Positions 34,853-42,799 of a DNA stretch of 64,000 bases are shown piece by piece. The DNA comes from Mucilaginibacter lappiensis (lineage in GTDB: Bacteria; Bacteroidota; Bacteroidia; Sphingobacteriales; Sphingobacteriaceae). A model generated the notes under the pieces. That model was not told where the DNA came from. It worked only from the letters and a program-made list of their open reading frames with translations, and made no database searches. Each line of letters begins with the position of its first letter. Position 1 is the stretch's first letter. The stretch lies in contig NZ_FTMG01000002.1 of NCBI RefSeq assembly GCF_900155965.1, positions 558,001-622,000 on the forward strand, in the 5' to 3' direction. Made by a program: the position numbers and the translations under genes.

Positions 34853-34977
34853 TTAAATTTTACAAAAACTTCATCATTTCCACATCTGAAATTAGCACAA
34901 TTGCATAACTGAGTCAGTTTTTTTTCGGATATTTGTATCGTTAGAACTTTTAGTTATAGGCTATAACCATCTATTGT

Positions 34978-35739
34978 ATGAATTATATGATCAATGATCT
35001 TCCCGAACGTACAGCTAAACCCCGCGATAAAGGCATCACCATGGTGATGGACAAAGGACTAAGTTTAAGGCAGGTAGAAGATTTTCTGGAAGTAGGTGGG
35101 CCTTATACAGATATTGTTAAGCTGGGCTGGGCAACTTCTTATGTTACCCCCAATTTAACCGAAAAGATAAAGCTATACCAGGAAGCAGGGATCCCCGTAT
35201 ATTTTGGCGGTACTTTGTTTGAAGCTTTTATTGTACGTAACCAGTTTGATGATTACTGCCGTTTATTGGATAAATACAAACTAGAACATTGCGAAGTGTC
35301 TGACGGATCGATCACCATTGAGCATGAGATTAAATGCGAATACATTAGTCGTTTGGCAAAACAGGTTACGGTTATATCAGAAGTAGGTTCCAAAGATGTG
35401 CAAAAGATATTTGCACCTTATAAATGGATCAAACTGATGAACGCCGAAATTGAAGCAGGCTCCTGGAAAGTGATAGCCGAGGCCCGTGAAAGCGGAAACG
35501 TAGGTATCTATCGTGACTCAGGCGAGGTAAGGCAGGGCCTGGTTGATGAAATACTTACCCAGATACCCGAAGGAACTATTATTTGGGAGGCTCCACAAAA
35601 AGCGCAGCAGGTATGGTTTATTAAACTGATAGGCGCTAACGTGAGCCTGGGTAATATTGCACCAACAGATGTTATCCCGCTGGAAACATTAAGATTAGGG
35701 ATCCGCAGTGATACTTTCGACCACTTTTTGAATTTATAA
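34978..35739 (+). CDS. comA: Phosphosulfolactate synthase (ComA family)
   Basis: 253 residues matching the ComA TIM-barrel family: GITMVMDKGLSL near the start, DIVKLGWATSYV, GIPVYFGGTLFEAF, FEVSDGSI-type here reading CEVSDGSITIE, VISEVGSKD, and the C-terminal EAPQKAQQVWFIKLIGANVSLGNI. ComA joins sulfite to phosphoenolpyruvate, making (2R)-phospho-3-sulfolactate. It is the first step of coenzyme M synthesis in methanogens, and of sulfolactate in Bacillus spores. In Bacteroidota the product may feed C3-sulfonates such as cysteate for sulfonolipids; that link is inference, and no ComB/ComC-type gene is beside it. It is transcribed alone and has its own terminator. Confidence 0.92.
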   Translation: MNYMINDLPERTAKPRDKGITMVMDKGLSLRQVEDFLEVGGPYTDIVKLGWATSYVTPNLTEKIKLYQEAGIPVYFGGTLFEAFIVRNQFDDYCRLLDKYKLEHCEVSDGSITIEHEIKCEYISRLAKQVTVISEVGSKDVQKIFAPYKWIKLMNAEIEAGSWKVIAEARESGNVGIYRDSGEVRQGLVDEILTQIPEGTIIWEAPQKAQQVWFIKLIGANVSLGNIAPTDVIPLETLRLGIRSDTFDHFLNL

Positions 35740-35762
35740 CTGATCTTACTATATGAATTGAG

Positions 35763-35797
35763 AAGTCTCCGGGTTAATTTCTGGAGGCTTTTTTTGT
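35763..35797 (+). terminator. Intrinsic terminator of comA
   Basis: AAGTCTCC pairs with GGAGGCTT (one G-U) around a 12-base loop, followed by a run of T. It lies about 25 bases after the stop codon. Confidence 0.8.
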
Positions 35798-35834
35798 TTT
35801 ATGCTTTTGTGAGGAGAGCAGGATGTTTTTCATC

Positions 35835-35922
35835 GCGCGTCATTTCGAGGTACGAAGCAATCTCTATACTACACAGCAAACCCTGCAAATTGGAGATTGC
35901 TTCGTACCTCGAAATGACGCGC
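35835..35922. repeat. Perfect 30-bp inverted repeat (GTCATTTCGAGGTACGAAGC word)
   Basis: Arms 35835-35864 and 35893-35922 are exact complements around a 28-base centre. The word GTCATTTCGAGGTACGAAGC is related in form to family C (GTCATTCTGAGCGTAGCGAAG), so it is probably a subfamily. Confidence 0.9.
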
Positions 35923-36206
35923 TGAATATTATAATGATAGTCAAATTAGTGTGAAACTTTACACATAGCCCCATATCTATACATTATCTACATATTTAAT
36001 CAATAATATAATTATTAAGGAGTTAGAAATAAATTTTCTGTAAATAATACAAAGTAATTTAATAATTATATATATTAGTAAATCGTTTTATCAATATATG
36101 ATTTGTGAAGTTGTTTTAGGCGATAGGGAAAGTGCTTTTATGATTTGGCCGTATGGCATATATTAATTGTGAAACTTATCAAATTAACCTTATAAAACAC
36201 CACACT

Positions 36207-37610
36207 ATGAAAATCAAAACTACGTTTTTGAGCGCCCTGCTGCTTGGGGCCGTCATGTCCTGTTCAAAGCAAACTCAAATTGCCGATCAATCCAAAAACG
36301 ATCCTCAGAAAAACAGTAAATTAACTACCCAGGCCGACACCCCGCTTACCTGGCAGGAGCATTGGTTTGAACACAATCAGTTACTTAACCGCGTATTCAG
36401 CGATACCAGCGTAGCGGTTTATTATGATAATGATGTTGACCGCAGCATCACATGGCCCTACACCTACCTGGCACAAGTTTGGAATTACACTAAGAAAACT
36501 TACGGCTCATTTGGAGCAGAAACCCGGTTATATGTGATATTGCATACCGCCAAATACAGCGGTGGCCACCCTAGTGTATATATGGATGGCAGTCACGATT
36601 ACCGGAATGTAATTGATTGCGGATCAAATAGCACCACCGCCTGGACCGCCGGAACCGGAAATGACCTTGACCTCACCACTCATGAAGTTGGACACATTGT
36701 GGAGGGAGCCTCCAAAAATGTACATAACTCGCCCGCGTTTGGTATCTGGCATGATAGCAAATGGATGGAGATGTACATTTATGACGTGTATCTTGGCCTG
36801 GGCAGAACATCCGATGCCCAGCGCTGGTACAACCTGGTATTAAATAACTCCGATACCTATCCACGGGCCAATACGCATTGGTTTAAAGATTGGTTTTACC
36901 CGCTGTATACCCAATACGGAAAAACCGCGGTGCTTAACAAATATTTTACATTGTTGGCTGCTAATTTTCCAAAACATACTGTTTCAAACGGCGTAACCAA
37001 TATCAGCGAGTATACCAGGGGGATGAATTTTGGCGAATTTGTACATTTCTGGAGCGGCGCCGCAGGCGCTGATCTGAAACAGCTGGCCCTTACTGCTTTT
37101 GGAAATAAGGACGAACAAGGCAACGACTGGACCGTACAATTGGAACAGGCTAAGGCAACATTCCCCAATGTAACTTACCCCGGCAGCACCCCAACAACCG
37201 TAACCCTTACCGTTAGCAAAGAAAACAGCGGTGGCCCGGGCGCAAACGAAGGTTCATTAAAAATGATCGATAATGACCTAACCTCCAAGTTTTTTGTGGC
37301 AGGTTATGATACGGGCTTCTGGGCTCAGCTAGCCTATCCATCGGCAGTAGTACTCAAAGGATATGCCCTCACTTCGGGCAATGATGCACCTGATCGCGAT
37401 CCTAAGAGCTGGAAATTAATGGGCTCCAATGATGGCAGTAACTTCACTCAGTTGGATGTGCGTACCAATGAAAGTTTTCCTTCCCGCAATCAAACCAAAA
37501 GTTATACGTTCACCAATAGCACTGCTTACAAATACTACCGTCTGTATATCACTGCAAACAACGGAAGCCCCGATTTCCAGTTGAGCGAATGGGCTGTTGT
37601 TAGTCAATAA
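36207..37610 (+). CDS. Secreted lipoprotein zinc metalloprotease with C-terminal discoidin-like domain
   Basis: ATG 36207 gives a good lipoprotein signal (MKIKTTFLSALLLGAVMSCSK, Cys about 20); the frame opens 18 codons earlier but that stretch is not protein-like. The catalytic half (about 60-300) has the zincin motif HEVGHIVEGAS with upstream acidic DLDLTT, and WMEMYIYDVY and GMNFGEFVHFW downstream. A linker (NVTYPGSTPTTVTLTVS) leads to an F5/8-type discoidin or CBM32-like domain (about 335-467: SKENSGGPGANEGSLKMIDND to LSEWAVVSQ). It is probably anchored in the outer membrane and binds glycans. The exact peptidase family is not identified; the carbohydrate-binding domain is moderately certain. 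Confidence 0.8.
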   Translation: MKIKTTFLSALLLGAVMSCSKQTQIADQSKNDPQKNSKLTTQADTPLTWQEHWFEHNQLLNRVFSDTSVAVYYDNDVDRSITWPYTYLAQVWNYTKKTYGSFGAETRLYVILHTAKYSGGHPSVYMDGSHDYRNVIDCGSNSTTAWTAGTGNDLDLTTHEVGHIVEGASKNVHNSPAFGIWHDSKWMEMYIYDVYLGLGRTSDAQRWYNLVLNNSDTYPRANTHWFKDWFYPLYTQYGKTAVLNKYFTLLAANFPKHTVSNGVTNISEYTRGMNFGEFVHFWSGAAGADLKQLALTAFGNKDEQGNDWTVQLEQAKATFPNVTYPGSTPTTVTLTVSKENSGGPGANEGSLKMIDNDLTSKFFVAGYDTGFWAQLAYPSAVVLKGYALTSGNDAPDRDPKSWKLMGSNDGSNFTQLDVRTNESFPSRNQTKSYTFTNSTAYKYYRLYITANNGSPDFQLSEWAVVSQ

Positions 37611-37641
37611 CCCCTATTTTAAATAACCGCAGTAAGTTTTA

Positions 37642-37677
37642 AATAAGCCGCGATAGTATCGCGGCTTATTCGTTTTT
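37642..37677 (+). terminator. Intrinsic terminator
   Basis: AATAAGCCGCGAT and ATCGCGGCTTATT pair around AGT, followed by CGTTTTT. It lies 31 bases after the protease stop codon. Confidence 0.88.
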
Positions 37678-37682
37678 GTGCC

Positions 37683-37711
37683 TTTGCAATAAGTTTGTTT
37701 AGCTATCTTGG
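37683..37711 (+). promoter_or_regulatory. Possible promoter of the DUF1275 gene
   Basis: TTTG (37683-37686), a 17-base spacer and TATCTTGG (37704-37711, one mismatch to TAnnTTTG). The ATG is 43 bases downstream. The spacer is slightly short for the Bacteroidota consensus. Confidence 0.4.
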
Positions 37712-37753
37712 ACATGAATATCATTTGAGCTATAAAACTATTCAACAACAGCT

Positions 37754-38500
37754 ATGACTACTGAAGCTGAAAATTCATCAATAGAAAATACCGGACAAGA
37801 GACCGTACAGGTGTACTCTGATAATTCTATAGAGGTGGCGGCTTTGTTAACCCTCTCAGGAGGTTTCCTGGATGTATTTACTTATGTTGGGCATGGCGGC
37901 GTATTCGCCAATTCCATGACGGGTAACATTGTGTTTCTGGGTATGTACACCGCAATGGGCGATTGGCAGCAGGCCATGCATCATATTCCGCCTATTATAG
38001 CATTTTTGATCGGGGTGTTCTTCGCTTATCGTATGCACCTGCCATCGGTATTAAAATATCTGCCCAAACCTGCGTTAACCTGCCTGGGATTTGAAATCGT
38101 TGTGCTTATTGCCTGCTCATTTTTATCAGATTCTTTTCCCGACATCCCCTTAGTGCTTGCTATATCGCTGGTAGCGGCCATGCAAAATTCCAGCTTTACC
38201 AAGTTGGAAGAATGGACTTACAATTCCGTCATGACCACTGGCAACCTGCGCCGTTTTGCCGAAGCTTTTTTTCGTGGAACGATGCCCGCCCGTAACCCTG
38301 TTGCCCTGCGCGAAGCCCGTATGTTTGGCTTTGTGTGCGTTTGCTTTTTAGCAGGTGCTATCCTGGCCGCACTAACCACCAAACGTATGCATGATTATGC
38401 CCTGTTTATACCCGCAGGCACTTTACTTATCGCATTCGTTATTTGCTGGCGCCGGCAAAAGGCGAAAATTTTGTATCTTAGAATTAAAAAACATGATTAA
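37754..38500 (+). CDS. YoaK/DUF1275 family membrane protein
   Basis: 248 residues with an acidic, soluble N-terminus of about 25 residues and then six hydrophobic spans. Family marks are LLTLSGGFLDVFTYVGHGGVFANSMTGN and the later MTTGNLRRF. DUF1275 proteins are uncharacterised inner-membrane proteins of presumed transport function. The last three codons overlap the start of the next gene by eight bases (ATG at 38493), so the two are translationally coupled. Confidence 0.92.
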   Translation: MTTEAENSSIENTGQETVQVYSDNSIEVAALLTLSGGFLDVFTYVGHGGVFANSMTGNIVFLGMYTAMGDWQQAMHHIPPIIAFLIGVFFAYRMHLPSVLKYLPKPALTCLGFEIVVLIACSFLSDSFPDIPLVLAISLVAAMQNSSFTKLEEWTYNSVMTTGNLRRFAEAFFRGTMPARNPVALREARMFGFVCVCFLAGAILAALTTKRMHDYALFIPAGTLLIAFVICWRRQKAKILYLRIKKHD

Positions 38501-39083
38501 GAATTTAGTAGCGGCTACAGCCTTGATCCTATTGAGCAGCTTTGTAGCTCCATTACCTGCCGATGTTAAAAATTACTTTAACATTGCCGAAGAGCAATCT
38601 TTTGATAATTTACATTATAAACTATCCTGGAGTTCGCACCCTGCCGAAAACTATTATAAGCAGGAATATTTACCTGCTGGTGAAACATCTGAGCATTTTG
38701 ATCATATGCTGGTGATGGATTTTGCCATAACCGAAGCGACTGTCAGTCAATTGATCCAACAAAAAAAGGTCGAGCTTGAAAAACAAAAACCATCGGACCC
38801 TATTATTAATTACGAGCTTTATGAAAAAGCAGGAGAGCTTATGCTTGATTTTATATTGAGTGATAGCAGTAGCGGCAGTTTAAATATAGTTGAGCACAAC
38901 ATTTACAGGTACAGAAGCTATACAGATAAAGCGGGGCATAAAGGTGTTTTACTGATTGGGATAAGCGAAAGGGCTTATGGAAAAAATATTAAAGCTTTCC
39001 TTACTGCCCTAAAAGGAACCAGGATTAAACAACTCAATAAATTTGCGGGATATAAAATCCCGGATATTGAGATCAAACCTTAG
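38493..39083 (+). CDS. Hypothetical secreted protein
   Basis: 196 residues from ATG 38493, which overlaps the stop of the DUF1275 gene; an in-frame ATG at 38391 lies deep inside that gene and is not used. The N-terminus is a signal peptide (MIKNLVAATALILLSSFVAP). The mature part has an alternating charged/hydrophobic pattern without a recognised motif (FDNLHYKLSWSSHPAENYY, YGKNIKAFLTALKGTRIKQ). No Cys occurs in the mature part. Coupling to the DUF1275 gene suggests a shared function at the envelope, but I do not recognise the family. Confidence 0.75.
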   Translation: MIKNLVAATALILLSSFVAPLPADVKNYFNIAEEQSFDNLHYKLSWSSHPAENYYKQEYLPAGETSEHFDHMLVMDFAITEATVSQLIQQKKVELEKQKPSDPIINYELYEKAGELMLDFILSDSSSGSLNIVEHNIYRYRSYTDKAGHKGVLLIGISERAYGKNIKAFLTALKGTRIKQLNKFAGYKIPDIEIKP

Positions 39084-39158
39084 CTCGCAGAGTTCTCTGG
39101 GTATCTGCTTTTGAAATTCAGTATTTAAACTTGGCGGTTTTCTTGCTAATATTACGCC

Positions 39159-39959
39159 ATGAAACAATACGGGCTTATAGGCTACCCCCTTTCACATTCT
39201 TTTTCAAAGAAATACTTTGCCGAAAAATTCAAGAACGAAAATATAACGGATGCTGCTTACGAACTGTATCCTCTCGAAAATATTAAAGATCTGCAGGATC
39301 TGCTGGATGAACACCCGGATATCTGCGGTCTTAATATCACCATTCCTCACAAGGTGGCCGTATTGCCTTACCTGGATTGGATTGAACATGACGCCCGTAA
39401 GGCCGGAGCAGTAAACTGTATCTGCGTAATTGCCGAAAGCCCTTTACAAGCGGCTTTTACAGGTGAAGTTGGCGTAGAGGGGCATGATTTCAGATTAGAA
39501 GGATATAACACCGATCTGTATGGGTTTGAGATGTCTATCCGTCCGCTGATCAAAGATTCTAATGATGAAGCCCTGGTACTGGGCGATGGCGGTGCCGCAA
39601 AAGCGGTAAAATGTGTGCTGGAAAACATGGGCATCGCTTACAAAACGGTTACCCGAAAACCGCATCCCGATCATATTTTGTTCAGCGATCTGAAACCGCA
39701 TCATATTAAACAGCATAAGATTATTATTAATACCACCCCTGTTGGTACAGCACCCAAAATTGATGAATGCCCGCCCATCCCTTACGAGGCCATAACCAAT
39801 GAGCATTTGCTGTATGATCTGATCTACAACCCCGAAGAAACCTTATTCTTAAAAAAAGGTCGGGAGCAAGGCGCCGCAACCAAAAACGGATATGAAATGC
39901 TGGTACTGCAAGCAGAAAGATCATGGGAGATCTGGAATACTAAAGACAGGCGGGTATGA
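39159..39959 (+). CDS. aroE: Shikimate dehydrogenase
   Basis: 266 residues. Shikimate-binding and catalytic residues are present: GYPLSHSFSK at the start, NITIPHK with the catalytic Lys, the Asp in GYNTD, the nucleotide-binding LGDGGAAKAV, the NTTPVGT motif and NGYEMLVLQA near the end. It reduces 3-dehydroshikimate to shikimate with NADPH in aromatic amino acid synthesis. An insertion of about 20 residues (AESPLQAAFTGEVGVEGHDF) lies between the substrate domain and GYNTD, where family members usually have a short turn. The stop overlaps the gldD start by four bases (ATGA). Confidence 0.96.
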   Translation: MKQYGLIGYPLSHSFSKKYFAEKFKNENITDAAYELYPLENIKDLQDLLDEHPDICGLNITIPHKVAVLPYLDWIEHDARKAGAVNCICVIAESPLQAAFTGEVGVEGHDFRLEGYNTDLYGFEMSIRPLIKDSNDEALVLGDGGAAKAVKCVLENMGIAYKTVTRKPHPDHILFSDLKPHHIKQHKIIINTTPVGTAPKIDECPPIPYEAITNEHLLYDLIYNPEETLFLKKGREQGAATKNGYEMLVLQAERSWEIWNTKDRRV

Positions 39960-40534
39960 AATATGCAGGACTATTGATGGCAATCCTTTTCTTTTTGGCG
40001 GCATGCGGCGGTAACCATGATTATTCGCCAAAACCGCGGGGATATTACCGCATTGCTTTTCCTAAAAAGGAATATCAGGATTACAATACGGGTTGCCCCT
40101 ATTCCTTCAGCTATCCCAAATATGCCATTATTGAACCCGACAGAACCAAAGGAGCTAAGCCATGCTGGGTAAATATGCAGTTCCCGCAATTTCATGCCAC
40201 GCTACATTTAAGCTATCAGCCGGTAACCTCCAAAAAAGTATTTAATGAATTGGTGGAGGATGCCCGCACCTTCGCTTTTAAACATACCGTAAAGGCTACT
40301 TCTATAGATGAAGGCGTAATAGGCTATGCCGACCGTAAGGTTTACGGTATTTACTATACCATCGACGGCAACGCGGCTTCATCGGCCCAGTTTTTCCTGA
40401 CCGACAGTACCAAAAACTACCTGCGCGGCGCCCTATACTTTAACTCCGAACCCCGCCTGGACTCCATTCAGCCCGTGCTCAATTTTATCAAGCAGGATGT
40501 AGCTGTGATGATTAAGAGTTTTAAGTGGAAATAG
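39956..40534 (+). CDS. gldD: Gliding motility lipoprotein GldD
   Basis: 192 residues with a lipoprotein signal (LLMAILFFLAACGGN, Cys about 17). The mature start DYSPKPRGYYRIAFP is a strong GldD signature, followed by CPYSFSYPKYA and the C-terminal FNSEPRLDSIQPVLNFIKQD. GldD is needed for gliding and type IX secretion in Flavobacterium, though its molecular role is unclear. Its presence suggests this strain has T9SS or gliding genes elsewhere. Overlap with aroE (ATGA) means coupled translation; aroE-gldD adjacency is unusual in function but they are arranged as one unit. Confidence 0.95.
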   Translation: MKYAGLLMAILFFLAACGGNHDYSPKPRGYYRIAFPKKEYQDYNTGCPYSFSYPKYAIIEPDRTKGAKPCWVNMQFPQFHATLHLSYQPVTSKKVFNELVEDARTFAFKHTVKATSIDEGVIGYADRKVYGIYYTIDGNAASSAQFFLTDSTKNYLRGALYFNSEPRLDSIQPVLNFIKQDVAVMIKSFKWK

Positions 40535-40580
40535 GTAGAGGCGAGAGATAAGAATCAAGAAACAAGGCAAAAAAATAAAT

Positions 40581-40755
40581 TTGTCATCCTGAGCGATAGC
40601 GAAGGATCTTCTTCGATATGCATGCAGTACAATAGATGCTTCACTCTGTTCAGCATGACAAACCGTTTGGAAAAAGAAGACCTGTCACACTGAGCCTGTC
40701 AAAGGGTTGCGCGCAGAGGCTTGCCCACCATACTTCGACGGTGCTCAGTATGACA
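40581..40755. repeat. Two tandem family C inverted repeats
   Basis: Unit one (40581-40662): TTGTCATCCTGAGCGATAGC against its complement ending CAGCATGACAA. Unit two (40683-40755): TGTCACACTGAGCCTGTCAA against ACGGTGCTCAGTATGACA. Together they fill the gap between convergent gldD and the E1 gene, ending five bases before the E1 stop codon. Confidence 0.8.
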
Positions 40756-40760
40756 CCCTG

Positions 40761-42740
40761 TTAATAGGCCAGCAGTTTACCCACCGTTTCATCCAATCGT
40801 GCCTTCGCCAAGAACTGGTCTTCCAGGTCCTTGTTCATGGGGATAGCAGTATCCAAGCTACCGCAGCGCATCACAGGGGCATCCAGGTATTTAAAACAAT
40901 GCTCGGCTATATGGGCAGCTATTTCTGCGCCAAAGCCACTGGTGAGGGTATCTTCGTGCAATACCAAAGCCCTGCCCGTCTTCTTTACGCTTTCTTCCAC
41001 CGCTTCGTGGTCCCAGGGCAGCAGACTGCGCAGATCGATGATTTCGAGGGATAGTTCCGGGTGTTTTTCGGCATATTCCAAAGCCCAGTGTACACCTAAC
41101 CCAAAGGTGATAATACTGGCTTGTATACCCTGCTTTACCACATTAGCCTTGCCAATTTCTATCAGCACATCATGATCAGGCACATCACCGCTGATGCTGC
41201 GGTACATATACTTATGTTCAAAATAAATGACCGGGTTGGGGTCGTCAATAGCGGCTAACAGTAAACCTTTGGCATCGGCCGGGAAAGCTGGGTAAACCAC
41301 TTTAAGTCCGGGAGTTTTGGTAAACCAGGCTTCATTACTTTGTGAGTGGAAGGGGCCTGCGCCAGTGCCCGCTCCCGTAGGCATCCGCACTACTACATCA
41401 ACCGCCTGTGCCCAGCGATAGTGTGTTTTGGCCAGGTTGTTAATGATCTGGTTAAAACCGCAGGTCACAAAATCGGCAAACTGCATTTCAACAATAGCTT
41501 TGTAACCGTTCAGTGCCAGGCCCATACCTGTGCCTACTATACCCGATTCGCAAATGGGGGTATTGCGTACACGTGGCTTGCCAAATTCTTCCACAAAGCC
41601 CTGGGTTATTTTGAAGGCGCCGCCGTACTCGGCAATATCCTGGCCCATGATCACCAAATTGGGATGTTTGCGCATGGCCTGGCGTAGGCCATCGCTTATA
41701 GCATCAATATAACGTTTATGGGTTGCCGGGGTTACCGCTGGTTGACTTACCGGGAACTGGTATGGCTGGTACATGTCCCGTATTTCGGTGGCTATGTCCG
41801 GTACAATATCTGCCTCGTTGTATACTTTTTCAAATTCCGTTTCAATAAGCGTGGTGATCTCCTTTTTGAATACAGGGATCCATTCGGGGCGGATCACGCC
41901 TTCGTCCAGTAAATATTTTTCAAAATTGGCTACAGGATCTTTGCCGGCCCACCATTCAAATAAATTCTTCGGAACGTATTTGGTTCCAGAAGCTTCCTCG
42001 TGCCCTCGCATCCTGAAGGTCATACACTCCAGTAGAACAGGTCGCGGGTTTTCGCGGATGCTTTCATTAATCTCCTTGATGGTATGGTAAACCTCCAGTA
42101 TGTTGTTGCCATCAATGCGGCGGCCTTCTATACCGTATCCTACCGCTTTATCAACCAGCTTTAAACAATTGTATTGTTCATTTACGGGGGTCGAAAGCCC
42201 GTAGCCGTTGTTCTCTATCAAAAATATAACCGGCAGTTTCCAAACCGAGGCAATGTTGAGGGCTTCATGAAAATCGCCTTCGCTGGTGGCACCCTCGCCG
42301 GTAAATACCAGGGTCGATCTTTTTCGTTCGGCTAAAACATCGGCCAGGGCAATACCATCGGCCAGGGCCAACTGCGGCCCCAGGTGCGATATCATCCCGA
42401 TGATCTTATATTCCTGCGTGCCGAAATGGAAAGAGCGGTCGCGCCCCTTGGTAAAACCCGAAGGCTTGCCCTGCCACTGCGCCATCAGCCGGGAAAGCGG
42501 GATATCCCGGGTAGTAAAAACACCCAGGTTCCGGTGCATGGGCAATATATATTCATCGCTTTGCATGGCCAGCGTACTGCCCACGGCAATAGCTTCCTGC
42601 CCTATCCCCGAAAACCATTTGCCAATACGGCCCTGGCGTAAAAGGATCAGCATCTTCTCCTCAATGAGGCGCGGCAGCAACAATTTTTTGTAAAAAAATG
42701 TTAAATTTTCGTTATTCAGGCTTTTACGGTCAAAAATCAT
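40761..42740 (-). CDS. Branched-chain 2-oxoacid dehydrogenase E1, fused alpha and beta subunits
   Basis: 659 residues. The alpha part (1-325) has the thiamine-diphosphate motif GEGATSEGDFHEALNIASVW ending in NN, and MISHLGPQLALADGIAL. The beta part (about 335-659) has GQDIAEYGGAFKITQGFVEEF and PICESGIVGTGMGLAL, with AIVEMQFADFV and the AGTGAGPFHSQSNEAWF loop. The fusion is common in Bacteroidota and resembles the 2-oxoisovalerate enzyme. E1 decarboxylates branched 2-oxoacids and passes the acyl group to E2-lipoate, giving branched acyl-CoA starters for iso-fatty acids. E2 and E3 are not in the window. It is transcribed alone, divergent from the DUF4198 gene. Confidence 0.95.
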   Translation of the reverse strand: MIFDRKSLNNENLTFFYKKLLLPRLIEEKMLILLRQGRIGKWFSGIGQEAIAVGSTLAMQSDEYILPMHRNLGVFTTRDIPLSRLMAQWQGKPSGFTKGRDRSFHFGTQEYKIIGMISHLGPQLALADGIALADVLAERKRSTLVFTGEGATSEGDFHEALNIASVWKLPVIFLIENNGYGLSTPVNEQYNCLKLVDKAVGYGIEGRRIDGNNILEVYHTIKEINESIRENPRPVLLECMTFRMRGHEEASGTKYVPKNLFEWWAGKDPVANFEKYLLDEGVIRPEWIPVFKKEITTLIETEFEKVYNEADIVPDIATEIRDMYQPYQFPVSQPAVTPATHKRYIDAISDGLRQAMRKHPNLVIMGQDIAEYGGAFKITQGFVEEFGKPRVRNTPICESGIVGTGMGLALNGYKAIVEMQFADFVTCGFNQIINNLAKTHYRWAQAVDVVVRMPTGAGTGAGPFHSQSNEAWFTKTPGLKVVYPAFPADAKGLLLAAIDDPNPVIYFEHKYMYRSISGDVPDHDVLIEIGKANVVKQGIQASIITFGLGVHWALEYAEKHPELSLEIIDLRSLLPWDHEAVEESVKKTGRALVLHEDTLTSGFGAEIAAHIAEHCFKYLDAPVMRCGSLDTAIPMNKDLEDQFLAKARLDETVGKLLAY

Positions 42741-42751
42741 AGTGTAAAACT

Positions 42752-42780
42752 ACTGAAGTTTTTAAAACTTTGTATGTTTG
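42752..42780 (+). promoter_or_regulatory. Promoter box at the edge of a family J repeat
   Basis: TATGTTTG (42773-42780) is an exact -7 match 20 bases before the DUF4198 ATG. The sequence leading into it, GAAGTTTTTAAAACTTTGTA, is the same as in the family J hairpin at 53284-53316 (GAAGTTTTTAAAACTTTGTA). Function as promoter is inference. Confidence 0.55.
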
Positions 42781-42799
42781 GTAATCCTATCTAATAACT

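Larger units (their letters stand above)
35740..36206. other. Intergenic region: terminator, family C-like hairpin, AT-rich leader
   Basis: After the comA terminator (35763-35797) and the 30-bp inverted repeat at 35835-35922, bases 35930-36206 are strongly AT-rich and contain no protein gene. They must hold the promoter of the secreted protease gene, but no exact TAnnTTTG box is placed with confidence. Confidence 0.5.

Noticed and set aside
34978..35739. Coenzyme M biosynthesis
   Set aside because: ComA alone does not make coenzyme M, and nothing else in the window suggests methanogen-type metabolism.
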